This document shows, one piece after another, positions 1 through 7,352 of a stretch of DNA of 45,074 nucleotides. Each line of letters starts with the position of its first letter. The stretch's first letter is position 1. The position numbers were made by a program, and so were the translations under genes. The stretch is from Myxococcales bacterium (GTDB taxonomy: Bacteria; Myxococcota; UBA727; GCA-2721815): assembly GCA_002721815.1 (NCBI GenBank), contig PBLQ01000039.1:1-45074 (forward strand), written 5' to 3'. The notes beneath the pieces were generated by a model. That model ran no database searches and had not been told where the DNA came from. It worked only from the letters and a program-made list of their open reading frames with translations.

Positions 1-60
1 TCGCGCGATGTCACATTACATGTTTCATCAATAAACTTTTTAATCGAATCTGTTATTTGG

Positions 61-163
61 TTTTCAAAGAGCAAACAAAAACCCCTCCACAGCGGTGAAG
101 GGATCCTTGCCTCGGAAACTTCCGAAGCGAAGGCCGTTCTATCAGACGCCTTCGGAGCGTCAA
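61..163 (-). promoter_or_regulatory. Probable rRNA operon leader: promoter and boxA, reading off the left edge
   Basis: On the minus strand a -35-like TTGACG (158-163) and a -10-like TAGAAC (136-141) are separated by 16 bp. About 60 bp further along, TGCTCTTTGAAAA (61-73) closely matches the boxA antitermination element (TGCTCTTTAACA type) that precedes 16S rRNA genes in many bacteria. No coding potential is seen in 1-234. I infer that a 16S rRNA gene begins beyond position 1 on the minus strand. The rRNA itself is not in the window, so this rests on boxA plus the promoter pattern. Confidence 0.55.
76..102 (-). terminator. Hairpin plus U-tract between the leader promoter and boxA
   Basis: On the minus strand CCCTTCAC (95-102) pairs over 8 bp with GTGGAGGG (83-90) around a CGCT loop. 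It is followed by a T-rich run (76-80). This has the shape of an intrinsic terminator. It could end epmA transcription, or act as an attenuator that the following boxA-dependent complex overrides. Confidence 0.45.
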
Positions 164-164
164 C

Positions 165-180
165 CCCTAAAAGTAGGGGA
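165..180. other. Perfect hairpin downstream of epmA
   Basis: CCCCTA-AAAG-TAGGGG is a 6-bp perfect stem with a 4-nt loop. It lies between the epmA stop and the leader -35 element. No T-run follows it on either strand, so it is not a convincing terminator by itself. It may protect the epmA mRNA 3' end or be incidental. Confidence 0.3.
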
Positions 181-234
181 TTGTCCCACATTGGCTGTTT
201 TCCTGTAAGTGCTTGTTTTTAATGATATAAAAAA

Positions 235-1266
235 TTAGTCTAAAGGGTGCAACGGATAGGTTTCCGCAATATCACCCAGCCCAAAAAGAAGCTGCAGGAG
301 CCGATCCAGGCCAAAAGCGATCCCAGACGTAGGCGGCATTTGATCTAATTCCGACAAAAACGCCCGATCCAAATTGAGGGTAAGTTTACCCAAATCAAGG
401 CGCTTTGCATTGTCGGCTTCAAAACGCGCTGCTTGTTCGGCACCATCAACCAGTTCATCAAAGGCATTCGCCAATTCAAAATCACCTGCATACAACTCAA
501 ACCGCAAGGCAAACAAAGGGTTCTCATCGTCAATCCGAGAAAGCACTGCCATTTGCTTTGGCCAATGGGTCACCACCGTTGGACGCTCTCTTCCGATATT
601 GGGTTCAATCGCCGACAGCATGACTTGGACAAAAGCGTCGTCAAAGTCGGCACCAGGTCGCAGGTGAAATCCTGCTTCCTGAACGGTTCTTACCAGCGCC
701 TCATCACCTTCGTCCGCTACCCGACCTAAAGTTTCTGCGAGATCGATCTGTGCATGCTCTCTCCAGAGCTCTTGCATGGTCACCACTTCAAACGGTTGCT
801 GAGACAACAAACGTATTGCATGCGGATCAGGCTCGAGTTGATGGGCCTGGCAAGTGGCCACAACATGGGCAATAAGCTGCTCACAATCGCGCACCAAAAC
901 ATCCAATTCCTGATGAGGTCGGTACCACTCCAGCATGGTGAACTCGACCAGGTGCTTCGGTGTTCGCTCACCGTCCCGGAATACATGACCCAGGGAAAAC
1001 GATGGGTCAGGCACGCGGCTCAAAAGGCGTTTTAAGTAAAGTTCGGGAGAGGTGTGTAAATAACGGGAAATTGGAGGCTGCCCTGGCTCCAATGCAATGG
1101 AAACCGTCAATGGGTCGATATGGGGTTCACACCCTGTGCCTGGCACGAGCAAGGGTGGGTCCAGTTCTAAAAAGTCGCGCTCATAGAAAAACGAACGGAT
1201 GGCCCGAAAAACGAGATCCCGTCGGCGCATTTTAAGCCGAATCAATTGTGACGTATCTTGGTTCAT
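235..1266 (-). CDS. epmA: Elongation factor P beta-lysine ligase (EpmA/PoxA/GenX)
   Basis: 343 aa, a stand-alone class II lysyl-tRNA synthetase catalytic domain without the N-terminal tRNA-anticodon-binding domain. It activates (R)-beta-lysine and attaches it to a conserved lysine of elongation factor P, which relieves stalling at polyproline stretches. Visible marks are HTSPELYLKRLL at residues 71-82, the motif 2 stretch FRDGERTPKH at 96-105 and the motif 3 stretch GIAFGLDRLLQLLFG near the C terminus. Length is close to E. coli EpmA (about 325 aa). The ATG start is preceded by GGTGA on the minus strand. It is divergent from the FadL-type porin gene, and the likely rRNA leader lies downstream. 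Its partners epmB and efp are not in the window. A proline-rich TonB and a Lys/Pro-rich protein elsewhere in the window are the type of protein that needs modified EF-P. Confidence 0.9.
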   Translation of the reverse strand: MNQDTSQLIRLKMRRRDLVFRAIRSFFYERDFLELDPPLLVPGTGCEPHIDPLTVSIALEPGQPPISRYLHTSPELYLKRLLSRVPDPSFSLGHVFRDGERTPKHLVEFTMLEWYRPHQELDVLVRDCEQLIAHVVATCQAHQLEPDPHAIRLLSQQPFEVVTMQELWREHAQIDLAETLGRVADEGDEALVRTVQEAGFHLRPGADFDDAFVQVMLSAIEPNIGRERPTVVTHWPKQMAVLSRIDDENPLFALRFELYAGDFELANAFDELVDGAEQAARFEADNAKRLDLGKLTLNLDRAFLSELDQMPPTSGIAFGLDRLLQLLFGLGDIAETYPLHPLD

Positions 1267-1353
1267 CTTTCACCGTGTCTCTTCGCTCCTTGGTTTGCCA
1301 CGAATCACAGGAAAATGATAGAGAGTTAGAATCACCCCCAAAACGGAGCTTTT

Positions 1354-3012
1354 ATGCCTGCATCTACGTTACGCGCTCTTGCCTTCTTGTTCACTCTAAC
1401 GGTAGCACCCGTCGTTGGACATTCGGCTGGGATTTTTGTGGGCGAAGTGGGGACCCATGCCTTGTCCCGTGGGGGTGCATTGATCGTAAACCCAAGGGCG
1501 CCCAGCGCAGCATTTTTGAACCCTGCGGCCCTGGCCTTTCTCAAAGGCACCCAACTGCAGCTCAACCTCAACTACGTTAACCTTCGCACCAACTACGTAC
1601 GGGATTGTGGAAACGGCACGGCTGGTTGTGGACCAATTGACGTAAAACGCGATTACGGGGCACACAGTTACGCTCAAGATGGCAGCGGTCGGAGCGCAGT
1701 AGACGAAACTTCTGATCCACCCAGCTATCCAGCGCAAGGCGGTTATATCGGCCAACTCAATACTGGCTCAGATTTTTCCGATGGGCACGCGGTGAGTAAC
1801 CAAGTGGCCGGTATGCCAATTCCCACTTTTTTTGCATCTTTTTCGGGCGCCTACTTTAATCTTCCTAAGCTCACGCTCGCAGCAAGTTTTGCAGCCCCCA
1901 ACTCAAGCGATGCAGAATACGGGCAAGATGAATACACCCGATACACGTTGGTGAAGAAAGATCTCTTGGGCGGCACTTATGGCATTTCTGCTGCGTATCA
2001 GCTCACATCTTGGCTGGCTTTTGGCGGTTCCTTTCAAGGGCAAACCATGGGTTCCCATCAGTCGGTCACCATCTCTGCAGATCCATTGGGCATCGAAAAC
2101 CCCGATTACGACGTCATGGTAGATGTGGACATCATTAAGCATGGCATCCCCACCGGCAACTTAGGGCTGTGGCTCACGCCCTACCGCGGTATTGAGCTCG
2201 GCTTTTCCTACCAACATGGCGCCACTGCTGAACTGTCAGGCCCCGTCAACGTCACTCTCGGCCCCGAACTAGAAAACCTTTCCGACACACTCGCCCTGGT
2301 GGAGGATGAAGGCGGCGGCAAAGCTTATGCCACCATGAGCCAACCCGGGATCGCCCGCGGCGGCATTCTTTTAAACACCGCGAAGCTTTTTCAAATGCCC
2401 TTAGACATCGATATCGAACTGGATGGGGTCTACGAAATGTGGAGCGCTGTCTCCCACGTTCCACTGCGTATTGAAGGTTTGGCCATGCAAGTGGGCGGCG
2501 GCGAGCCGGAGTCTTTCGAGCCAATTGTGCTGCCCAAAGATTGGCAAGATGCTTACTCCATTCGACTGGGTACCGAGTGGCGCCTGCTGCAAAACACATT
2601 GGCCCTTCGTGCAGGTGGCTTTTATGAATCCTCTGCTATTCCCAACGAAACACTTACCGTGGAGAATATCGATGGGAACAAATACGGTGCCGGTGTGGGG
2701 TTCGCATATCGCATGGGAAATATTAATTTAGAGATGGGCTATCAAGGCATTCTTTTGGATGAGCGTAAAATTGGCGATGAGAGTATCGTCCACAACACCA
2801 ACGTAATGGTGGAACCATTGGCAGTTCATTCCAATGGCTCAACACGCGTGGCCATGGGCACCTATAACGCCCAATACCACATCGTCTCCGTAGGGATTAC
2901 CGGCGTCTTCGGCGCTGGTGGTGATGAAGACCCCACGACCCGCAACTCCACCTCTTTAAAAGCGGCCTCTCCCGATGTGGGAACCGGGTTCGACGACGTG
3001 CAAGCAGATTAA
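1354..3012 (+). CDS. OmpP1/FadL/TodX family outer membrane transporter
   Basis: 552 aa outer-membrane beta-barrel of the FadL family, which passes long-chain fatty acids or hydrophobic aromatic hydrocarbons across the outer membrane. An N-terminal signal peptide (about residues 1-25, probable cleavage after GHSA) is followed by the family's typical start with NPAALAFL near residue 56, within the hatch region. Alternating hydrophobic strands with many aromatic residues continue to the C terminus, but the very end is a short acidic tail rather than a terminal Phe. The start is supported by GGAG five bases upstream of ATG. It is divergent from epmA, and its stop codon overlaps the stop of the convergent GH3 gene. 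Substrate cannot be read from sequence. The benzoyl-CoA genes at 37.8-40.9 kb make an aromatic compound conceivable, but fatty acids are equally possible. Confidence 0.82.
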   Translation: MPASTLRALAFLFTLTVAPVVGHSAGIFVGEVGTHALSRGGALIVNPRAPSAAFLNPAALAFLKGTQLQLNLNYVNLRTNYVRDCGNGTAGCGPIDVKRDYGAHSYAQDGSGRSAVDETSDPPSYPAQGGYIGQLNTGSDFSDGHAVSNQVAGMPIPTFFASFSGAYFNLPKLTLAASFAAPNSSDAEYGQDEYTRYTLVKKDLLGGTYGISAAYQLTSWLAFGGSFQGQTMGSHQSVTISADPLGIENPDYDVMVDVDIIKHGIPTGNLGLWLTPYRGIELGFSYQHGATAELSGPVNVTLGPELENLSDTLALVEDEGGGKAYATMSQPGIARGGILLNTAKLFQMPLDIDIELDGVYEMWSAVSHVPLRIEGLAMQVGGGEPESFEPIVLPKDWQDAYSIRLGTEWRLLQNTLALRAGGFYESSAIPNETLTVENIDGNKYGAGVGFAYRMGNINLEMGYQGILLDERKIGDESIVHNTNVMVEPLAVHSNGSTRVAMGTYNAQYHIVSVGITGVFGAGGDEDPTTRNSTSLKAASPDVGTGFDDVQAD

Positions 3013-4652
3013 GGATTGAGCGTCACGGGCAACCGGCCTTCAGCCGCCTGTTGTCCCACAAGTACTTTGGCCGCAGACACTTCGCTGTGACGTCTAAAGC
3101 CGAATGCACATAAAAACGTCACATCTTTAGGTACATAAGAAATCAGAAAAGGCGAACCAAAACTCACCACCACGATGGGTTTTTTCGGGTAAGCCTTTCG
3201 AACTTCGTGCGCCAATCTGGTGTAGTCTGCATTGAGCAACCCTAAAACCACCACCTCAGCGTTTGCCGCGGCTGCCACCACTTGTTTTGCCAAAGTGTTT
3301 TTTCGTTTTTTGGTCGCCCCCAAACGTAATCGAATGGTTTTGGTTTGGGCCACATTTTGTTGCAACGTCTTCATAAATGAAGGTTCACTCGAGGCCACTA
3401 CAATTTTTCGTTCGGAAGCAATGGGCATGATCTTTTGTGGGTCTTGAACCAGTGTCATGGCTTTTTGCGCAATCTCCTTCACCACTTTTCGGTGCCCACC
3501 ATTTTGCAGCGCCTTTAATGTTTGCGGCACTGGCTTCAGTTGGTGTTTGAGAATGCCACGTCGGTGTTTCACTCGTAAAATTCTTTTAAGGCTCTCCTGC
3601 AGCCGGGCTTGACTGATGCGACCGTCTCGCACCGCTTTGAGCAACGCTTGATGAACTTCGTTTTTCTTTTGAATGGTCCACAAAATCAAAACCATATCGG
3701 CACCGGCATTGATGGCTCGGACCGCTGCTTCTCCCGATCCATATCGTGAAACAATTCCATGCATTTCGAGACCATCCGTGATCACCAACCCATCATAGCC
3801 CCACTCATCGCGGACGATCCCAGTAAGAAGATTTTTCGAAATGGTTGCTGGTAAATCGGGCGCTTCAGCCACTTGAGGTAAGACGATGTGAGCCGTCATG
3901 AGCGCATCAATGCCCTTTTCAACCGCCGCCCTGAATGGGCGTAATTCCACCGAATCTAACCGGGTGCGATCGTGATTCAAAGAAGGAGTCTCAAAATGGG
4001 AATCGGTATCAGTGTCCCCGTGACCTGGGAAATGCTTCGCTACCGCAGAGACGCCCTCAGACTGTAAACCAGCCACATACGCAGCCCCCATCCGCGCTAC
4101 CAAGTCGGCATTTCCAGAAAATGCGCGAATGCCAATAACGGGGTTTTTGGGATTGGTGGCCACATCTAAAACGGGGGCCAAGTTCATGTTAAAACCCATC
4201 AACCGCAAATCTTTACCTAAGGCTTTCCCTGCCTCCAAGGAAAGTTGCTCCGACCCGGTGGCACCAATCGCCATGTTGGAAGGAATGACGGTGGCTTGAT
4301 GGCGCAGCCGCACCACATTGGCCCCTTCTTGGTCCACCGAAATAAACATGGGGATGCCCGCCGGTGCCAAGGCCTGGACGTCGCGAATCAGCTGAAGCGT
4401 TTGGGGTAATTTTTTAATGTTGCGCGAAAAAAATGCGGCACCACCGGGCTTTTTATGCCTGAAAAACGAGGCGATGGTGTCGTCCATCACCGTTCCACCA
4501 AAACCCACAAAGAGCAATTGTCCCACTTTTTCCTCGAGGGTCATTTTGCTGATGATGCTGTCAAACTGGGGCGACACGTCCTCGCTGGCCACGGCCGCCG
4601 GCCCTACGAAAAGACAAAACCCAATGAGCAAAAGACGATGCATCAATTTCAT
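3009..4652 (-). CDS. nagZ: Secreted GH3 beta-N-acetylhexosaminidase, NagZ type
   Basis: 547 aa glycoside hydrolase family 3 enzyme expected to remove N-acetylglucosamine from peptidoglycan fragments. A signal peptide covers about residues 1-22 (hydrophobic core, then VAS-ED). The (beta/alpha)8 domain carries KHFPGHGDT at 206-214 followed by DSH at 217-219, the NagZ-type His/Asp loop. The nucleophile is Asp293 in LVITDGLEM. Residues about 380-547 form a second alpha/beta domain, as in the longer Gram-positive NagZ rather than the 341-aa single-domain cytosolic E. coli enzyme. Its ATG overlaps the stop of the upstream M23 gene (ATGA), so the two are probably translationally coupled in an ExbB-M23-GH3 operon. 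The signal peptide puts its activity in the periplasm, suggesting turnover of the sacculus alongside the M23 peptidase. Its stop is shared with the convergent porin gene in TTAA. Confidence 0.85.
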   Translation of the reverse strand: MKLMHRLLLIGFCLFVGPAAVASEDVSPQFDSIISKMTLEEKVGQLLFVGFGGTVMDDTIASFFRHKKPGGAAFFSRNIKKLPQTLQLIRDVQALAPAGIPMFISVDQEGANVVRLRHQATVIPSNMAIGATGSEQLSLEAGKALGKDLRLMGFNMNLAPVLDVATNPKNPVIGIRAFSGNADLVARMGAAYVAGLQSEGVSAVAKHFPGHGDTDTDSHFETPSLNHDRTRLDSVELRPFRAAVEKGIDALMTAHIVLPQVAEAPDLPATISKNLLTGIVRDEWGYDGLVITDGLEMHGIVSRYGSGEAAVRAINAGADMVLILWTIQKKNEVHQALLKAVRDGRISQARLQESLKRILRVKHRRGILKHQLKPVPQTLKALQNGGHRKVVKEIAQKAMTLVQDPQKIMPIASERKIVVASSEPSFMKTLQQNVAQTKTIRLRLGATKKRKNTLAKQVVAAAANAEVVVLGLLNADYTRLAHEVRKAYPKKPIVVVSFGSPFLISYVPKDVTFLCAFGFRRHSEVSAAKVLVGQQAAEGRLPVTLNP

Positions 4653-6001
4653 ATTTGCTGGTTTTCCTCTAACTGTATTTTGAGCGGTGCCATTACTTTT
4701 TGATACTCACCCATGTATTTTTTGGGGATGGGGCGACCGGCCGGAAACTTTTGCCGACCTGGGTTCACATAACGACCGTGTTTTTTCATCCCAAAATGTA
4801 AATGCGGCCCGGTACTTCGCCCCGTGCTGCCCACGTACCCAATGATTTGACGCTGTTTCACTTTGGCCCCTCGACGTATGCCGCGCGCAAACCCTTTGGC
4901 GTGAAAATATTCAGTTTCATACCCGTTTCGATGCCTTAAAACGATCATGTTTCCTGCGGAGCGGCTGTAACGGGCCTCTTTAACCGTGCCATCTGCGACC
5001 GCCCAAAAGGGTGTTCCTCGCGATGCCCCATAGTCCACGCCATTGTGTTGTTTTCGCCTTTTCAATACCGGGTGAAAGCGTTGGCCGTATCTCGAGGTGA
5101 TGCGCGCAATCTCCATGGGGTTTTTGAGAAATGTTTTTTCTAAACATTTCCCTTTTTCATCAAAATAGCCCTGCACCTTCTCATCTTTCGAAGCGTACAA
5201 ATATCCACGCAAAGCCCTCCCCTGGTTCACGTATTCGGCCGCCAATACACGGCCAAAACCCACAAATGAACCATTGGCGTACTTTTTCTCTGTCACCACT
5301 TTAAATGCATCACCATTTTGAACTTCACGGTAAAAATCGATGTCCCAGGTGAAAACATCGGCAAAACGGTTCACCAAATAAGCATTGCCGCCTGCATCGA
5401 TCAAACTTTGGTACAGGGTGCTTTTGACTTTGCCCACCAACACCACCGGCTGGGTGGTTACGGGCGTGGCGATGGTTTCAGCTTTAAACCAAGGCTCGGG
5501 CGCACCGTGCTTTTTATTGGGCAAGCGGGTAGCCACGGCCTTGGCAGGGGCGCCGTTTTCCCCACGGTAACGATAAGTGAAGGACAAGAGCTTTCCTGAA
5601 TTGCTCTCGCGCTCCAAAACCACCACACGACCAGGGCGAACCGTTCGAACATCGAAGACCCCTTTAAGCGAACGGGACAAGTGATGCACATCTAAAGAAT
5701 CGATGCCATTGCGATCCAGCACCACGGATAAGGACTCGTTGCGACCCACGCGATCATAACTTTTCAACGGCGTTTGGGCATGACGGCCATTTTGAATCAA
5801 TGCCAAAGCCAAATCTTGTGCCGCATTGTCCTGATAAACAATTTTGGGAGGTGTGGGCGCCACCGTTTTCTCTTCGCTCGCAGCTTTTTGCGCGTCTGGT
5901 GTGCTTTCCGATTTAGCCCCCCATTGAGAAAGAAGCCCCCAAAAAACGCCTAGGAGCAACGCACCAATTAAAAAGCCTAACGGGTTTTTATTTTGCTTCA
6001 T
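4649..6001 (-). CDS. M23 family peptidoglycan endopeptidase (MepM-like)
   Basis: 450 aa from the chosen ATG. One N-terminal hydrophobic helix (about residues 8-26) anchors it in the inner membrane or serves as an uncleaved signal. A central OapA/LysM-like region (about 85-290) precedes the zinc peptidase domain, with SRYGQRFHP at 303-311, HNGVD (His319, Asp323) and HLHFG (His400, His402). The metal site looks complete, so it should cut peptide cross-links in peptidoglycan like MepM. An upstream in-frame ATG at 6037 exists, but 6001 puts the hydrophobic helix at the N terminus and has GAG five bases upstream. It overlaps the 3' end of the ExbB-like gene by 14 nt, and its stop overlaps the ATG of the GH3 gene. 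Coupling to an ion-driven channel gene is unusual. Confidence 0.85.
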   Translation of the reverse strand: MKQNKNPLGFLIGALLLGVFWGLLSQWGAKSESTPDAQKAASEEKTVAPTPPKIVYQDNAAQDLALALIQNGRHAQTPLKSYDRVGRNESLSVVLDRNGIDSLDVHHLSRSLKGVFDVRTVRPGRVVVLERESNSGKLLSFTYRYRGENGAPAKAVATRLPNKKHGAPEPWFKAETIATPVTTQPVVLVGKVKSTLYQSLIDAGGNAYLVNRFADVFTWDIDFYREVQNGDAFKVVTEKKYANGSFVGFGRVLAAEYVNQGRALRGYLYASKDEKVQGYFDEKGKCLEKTFLKNPMEIARITSRYGQRFHPVLKRRKQHNGVDYGASRGTPFWAVADGTVKEARYSRSAGNMIVLRHRNGYETEYFHAKGFARGIRRGAKVKQRQIIGYVGSTGRSTGPHLHFGMKKHGRYVNPGRQKFPAGRPIPKKYMGEYQKVMAPLKIQLEENQQI

Positions 6002-6650
6002 TTTCACTCGTTTCAGAATCGGACGACGCGGATGCATTTAAGACGTCTAAAGTTTCCACCAGATTCACGGCTTCTTTTTCCATGGCCGAAACAAACCCGT
6101 CAATACGGCCTGAAAGATGCCGGTGGCCCACCAGCGCAATGATGGCCACGGACAAACCAAAGGCTGTGCTGAGCAGCGCCTCCCAAATCCCAGACGCCAT
6201 GTCCATGGGAGAGCCGACACCTTTATCGGCCACGGCTTGAAAAACGGTGATCATGCCCAACACAGTTCCCAACAAACCCATCAACGGTGAGATGGCAATC
6301 ACAGTATTCAATGAACCCATTCGGCGCTCTAAAAACTCCACCTGCTCTTTTCCCGCATCCTCGGCCGTTTCTCTGAGATAAGGATAAGCGCGGCCCGACT
6401 TTTCCAATATTTGTCGCATCAATTTAGCGTAGGGTGTTTCGCTGGATTCGGTGAGCACCAGGGCTTCTTGAACTTTACCGGCGGCCACCAGCGCCTTCAC
6501 TTGTTTTTGCAAACTGGGGGGCATGACGTGAACCGGCTTCAAAAGCCACAAACGCTCAAAATAAATAGTCGCCCCCCACAGCGAAGCCAAAAAAATTGGG
6601 AAGGTCATGAAACCGCCTCGCAGGAGTAAATCCAAAACTTCTTGAAACAA
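5988..6650 (-). CDS. MotA/TolQ/ExbB family proton channel protein, TTG start
   Basis: 220 aa with three hydrophobic segments: about 14-36, a second within 112-140 containing SPLMGLLGTVLGMITVF, and a third about 155-175. This is the ExbB/TolQ arrangement with a large cytoplasmic loop between segments 1 and 2. Such proteins form the stator channel that uses proton motive force to drive ExbD/TolR-like partners. I chose the TTG at 6650 because it keeps the usual family N terminus and has AAGGTG seven bases upstream. An internal ATG at residue 15 is the alternative. No ExbD/TolR gene follows; the next genes encode an M23 peptidase and a GH3 enzyme. It differs from the second exbB at 19.1-19.7 kb. 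The partner could be encoded elsewhere. Confidence 0.85.
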   Translation of the reverse strand: MFQEVLDLLLRGGFMTFPIFLASLWGATIYFERLWLLKPVHVMPPSLQKQVKALVAAGKVQEALVLTESSETPYAKLMRQILEKSGRAYPYLRETAEDAGKEQVEFLERRMGSLNTVIAISPLMGLLGTVLGMITVFQAVADKGVGSPMDMASGIWEALLSTAFGLSVAIIALVGHRHLSGRIDGFVSAMEKEAVNLVETLDVLNASASSDSETSENEAK

Positions 6651-6684
6651 AACGACACCTTTCTTCTGGGGCAGCTGAAGGTTT

Positions 6685-6713
6685 TATAAACCAAAAACTG
6701 TGGCCACCCGCAA
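6685..6713 (-). promoter_or_regulatory. Candidate promoter of the ExbB-M23-GH3 operon
   Basis: On the minus strand TTGCGG (6708-6713) and TTTATA (6685-6690) are spaced by 17 bp and lie about 35 bp upstream of the TTG start. Only half the -35 matches consensus, so this is a weak prediction. Confidence 0.3.
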
Positions 6714-6859
6714 GTTTCATTTTCCAATCAATGGGGCGAACGTGTGTTACAATTTCAAAGCTCGTGAAATGATCGAAGGCCTGGCCCCCAAGAAAGGTTG
6801 TCGTCCTTGGTCGCCAGATGGAGCCAAAAACCCACAAGGTGCGTAAAAGAAGTTCCAAT

Positions 6860-6888
6860 TTGAGCCGAAAACCAACGCTCAATATTTT
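6860..6888 (+). promoter_or_regulatory. Candidate promoter with an embedded inverted repeat
   Basis: TTGAGC (6860-6865) and TATTTT (6883-6888) are spaced by 17 bp, upstream of the small membrane protein gene. The -35 hexamer TTGAGC and GCTCAA (6877-6882), which touches the -10, form a perfect 6-bp inverted repeat. A regulator binding there would cover the promoter. No regulator gene is nearby. Confidence 0.35.
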
Positions 6889-6963
6889 ATAAACCATTAT
6901 ATTACAGTATCTTACGATTTGGCCCTGTTCGTGCAGATACCTAAGCTTTCCACAGGAGTCCAC

Positions 6964-7197
6964 ATGCGTTCATCCCTTCGCAGAGCAGCCTTGATTCGAT
7001 ACAGCACCCGACTTGCTTTCGGAGGTCTGTTGGCACTCACGGTATGGGCCGCAGCCCAGCCCACCGCGCTAGAGCAAGGTTTTGCGGGCACCTTTGGAAT
7101 CGGCTTGACCGCCTGCCTGGTGGGTCTGAGCCTCTTCTTGCCCCGCCAAGGGCTGGTGGTACAGCGACCGCGCCATCGCGTTTTAGCGCGTAAATAA
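6964..7197 (+). CDS. Small two-helix membrane protein, unknown function
   Basis: 77 aa. I do not recognise a family. The N terminus is basic (MRSSLRRAAL), followed by two hydrophobic segments, about residues 16-32 and 40-59, and a basic tail rich in Arg (RPRHRVLARK). This fits a small inner-membrane protein with both ends in the cytoplasm. The ATG at 6964 has AGGAG five bases upstream, which is clearly better than the in-frame TTG at 6919 that has no ribosome binding site. It stands alone between the divergent ExbB operon and the GT-C gene, so context gives no role. Confidence 0.6.
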   Translation: MRSSLRRAALIRYSTRLAFGGLLALTVWAAAQPTALEQGFAGTFGIGLTACLVGLSLFLPRQGLVVQRPRHRVLARK

Positions 7198-7252
7198 AGT
7201 TACACCGCCTAAATATCTAAAAAATATAAGCATTTGTGTTTTCTATTAATTT

Positions 7253-7275
7253 CGCAAAGGGGCTTTTTGCGTTTA
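7253..7275 (+). terminator. Weak terminator-like hairpin
   Basis: CGCAAA (7253-7258) pairs with TTTGCG (7266-7271) around GGGGCTT, followed by TTTAAA. It lies about 55 bp after the small membrane protein stop. The stem is short and the T-run brief, so the assignment is tentative. Confidence 0.25.
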
Positions 7276-7352
7276 AAGCACGCCATCACCCCAGAGGTGG
7301 CCGTTTCTTTTTTTGCCAACCCAGGCCAAGAATGGTCTGCTAGGACACTGGG

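Larger units (their letters stand above)
6651..6963. other. Divergent intergenic region between the ExbB-like operon and a small membrane protein
   Basis: 313 bp without a gene I can support. A reading frame crosses it on the minus strand, but it overlaps the start of the ExbB-like gene and shows no family features. The stretch holds promoter-like sites facing outwards in both directions (listed separately) and AT-rich runs around 6880-6915. I see no RNA gene in it. Confidence 0.5.

Noticed and set aside
6556-6963. Minus-strand frame across the 6651-6963 gap
   Set aside because: It overlaps the beginning of the ExbB-like gene in another frame and has no family-like sequence or ribosome site.
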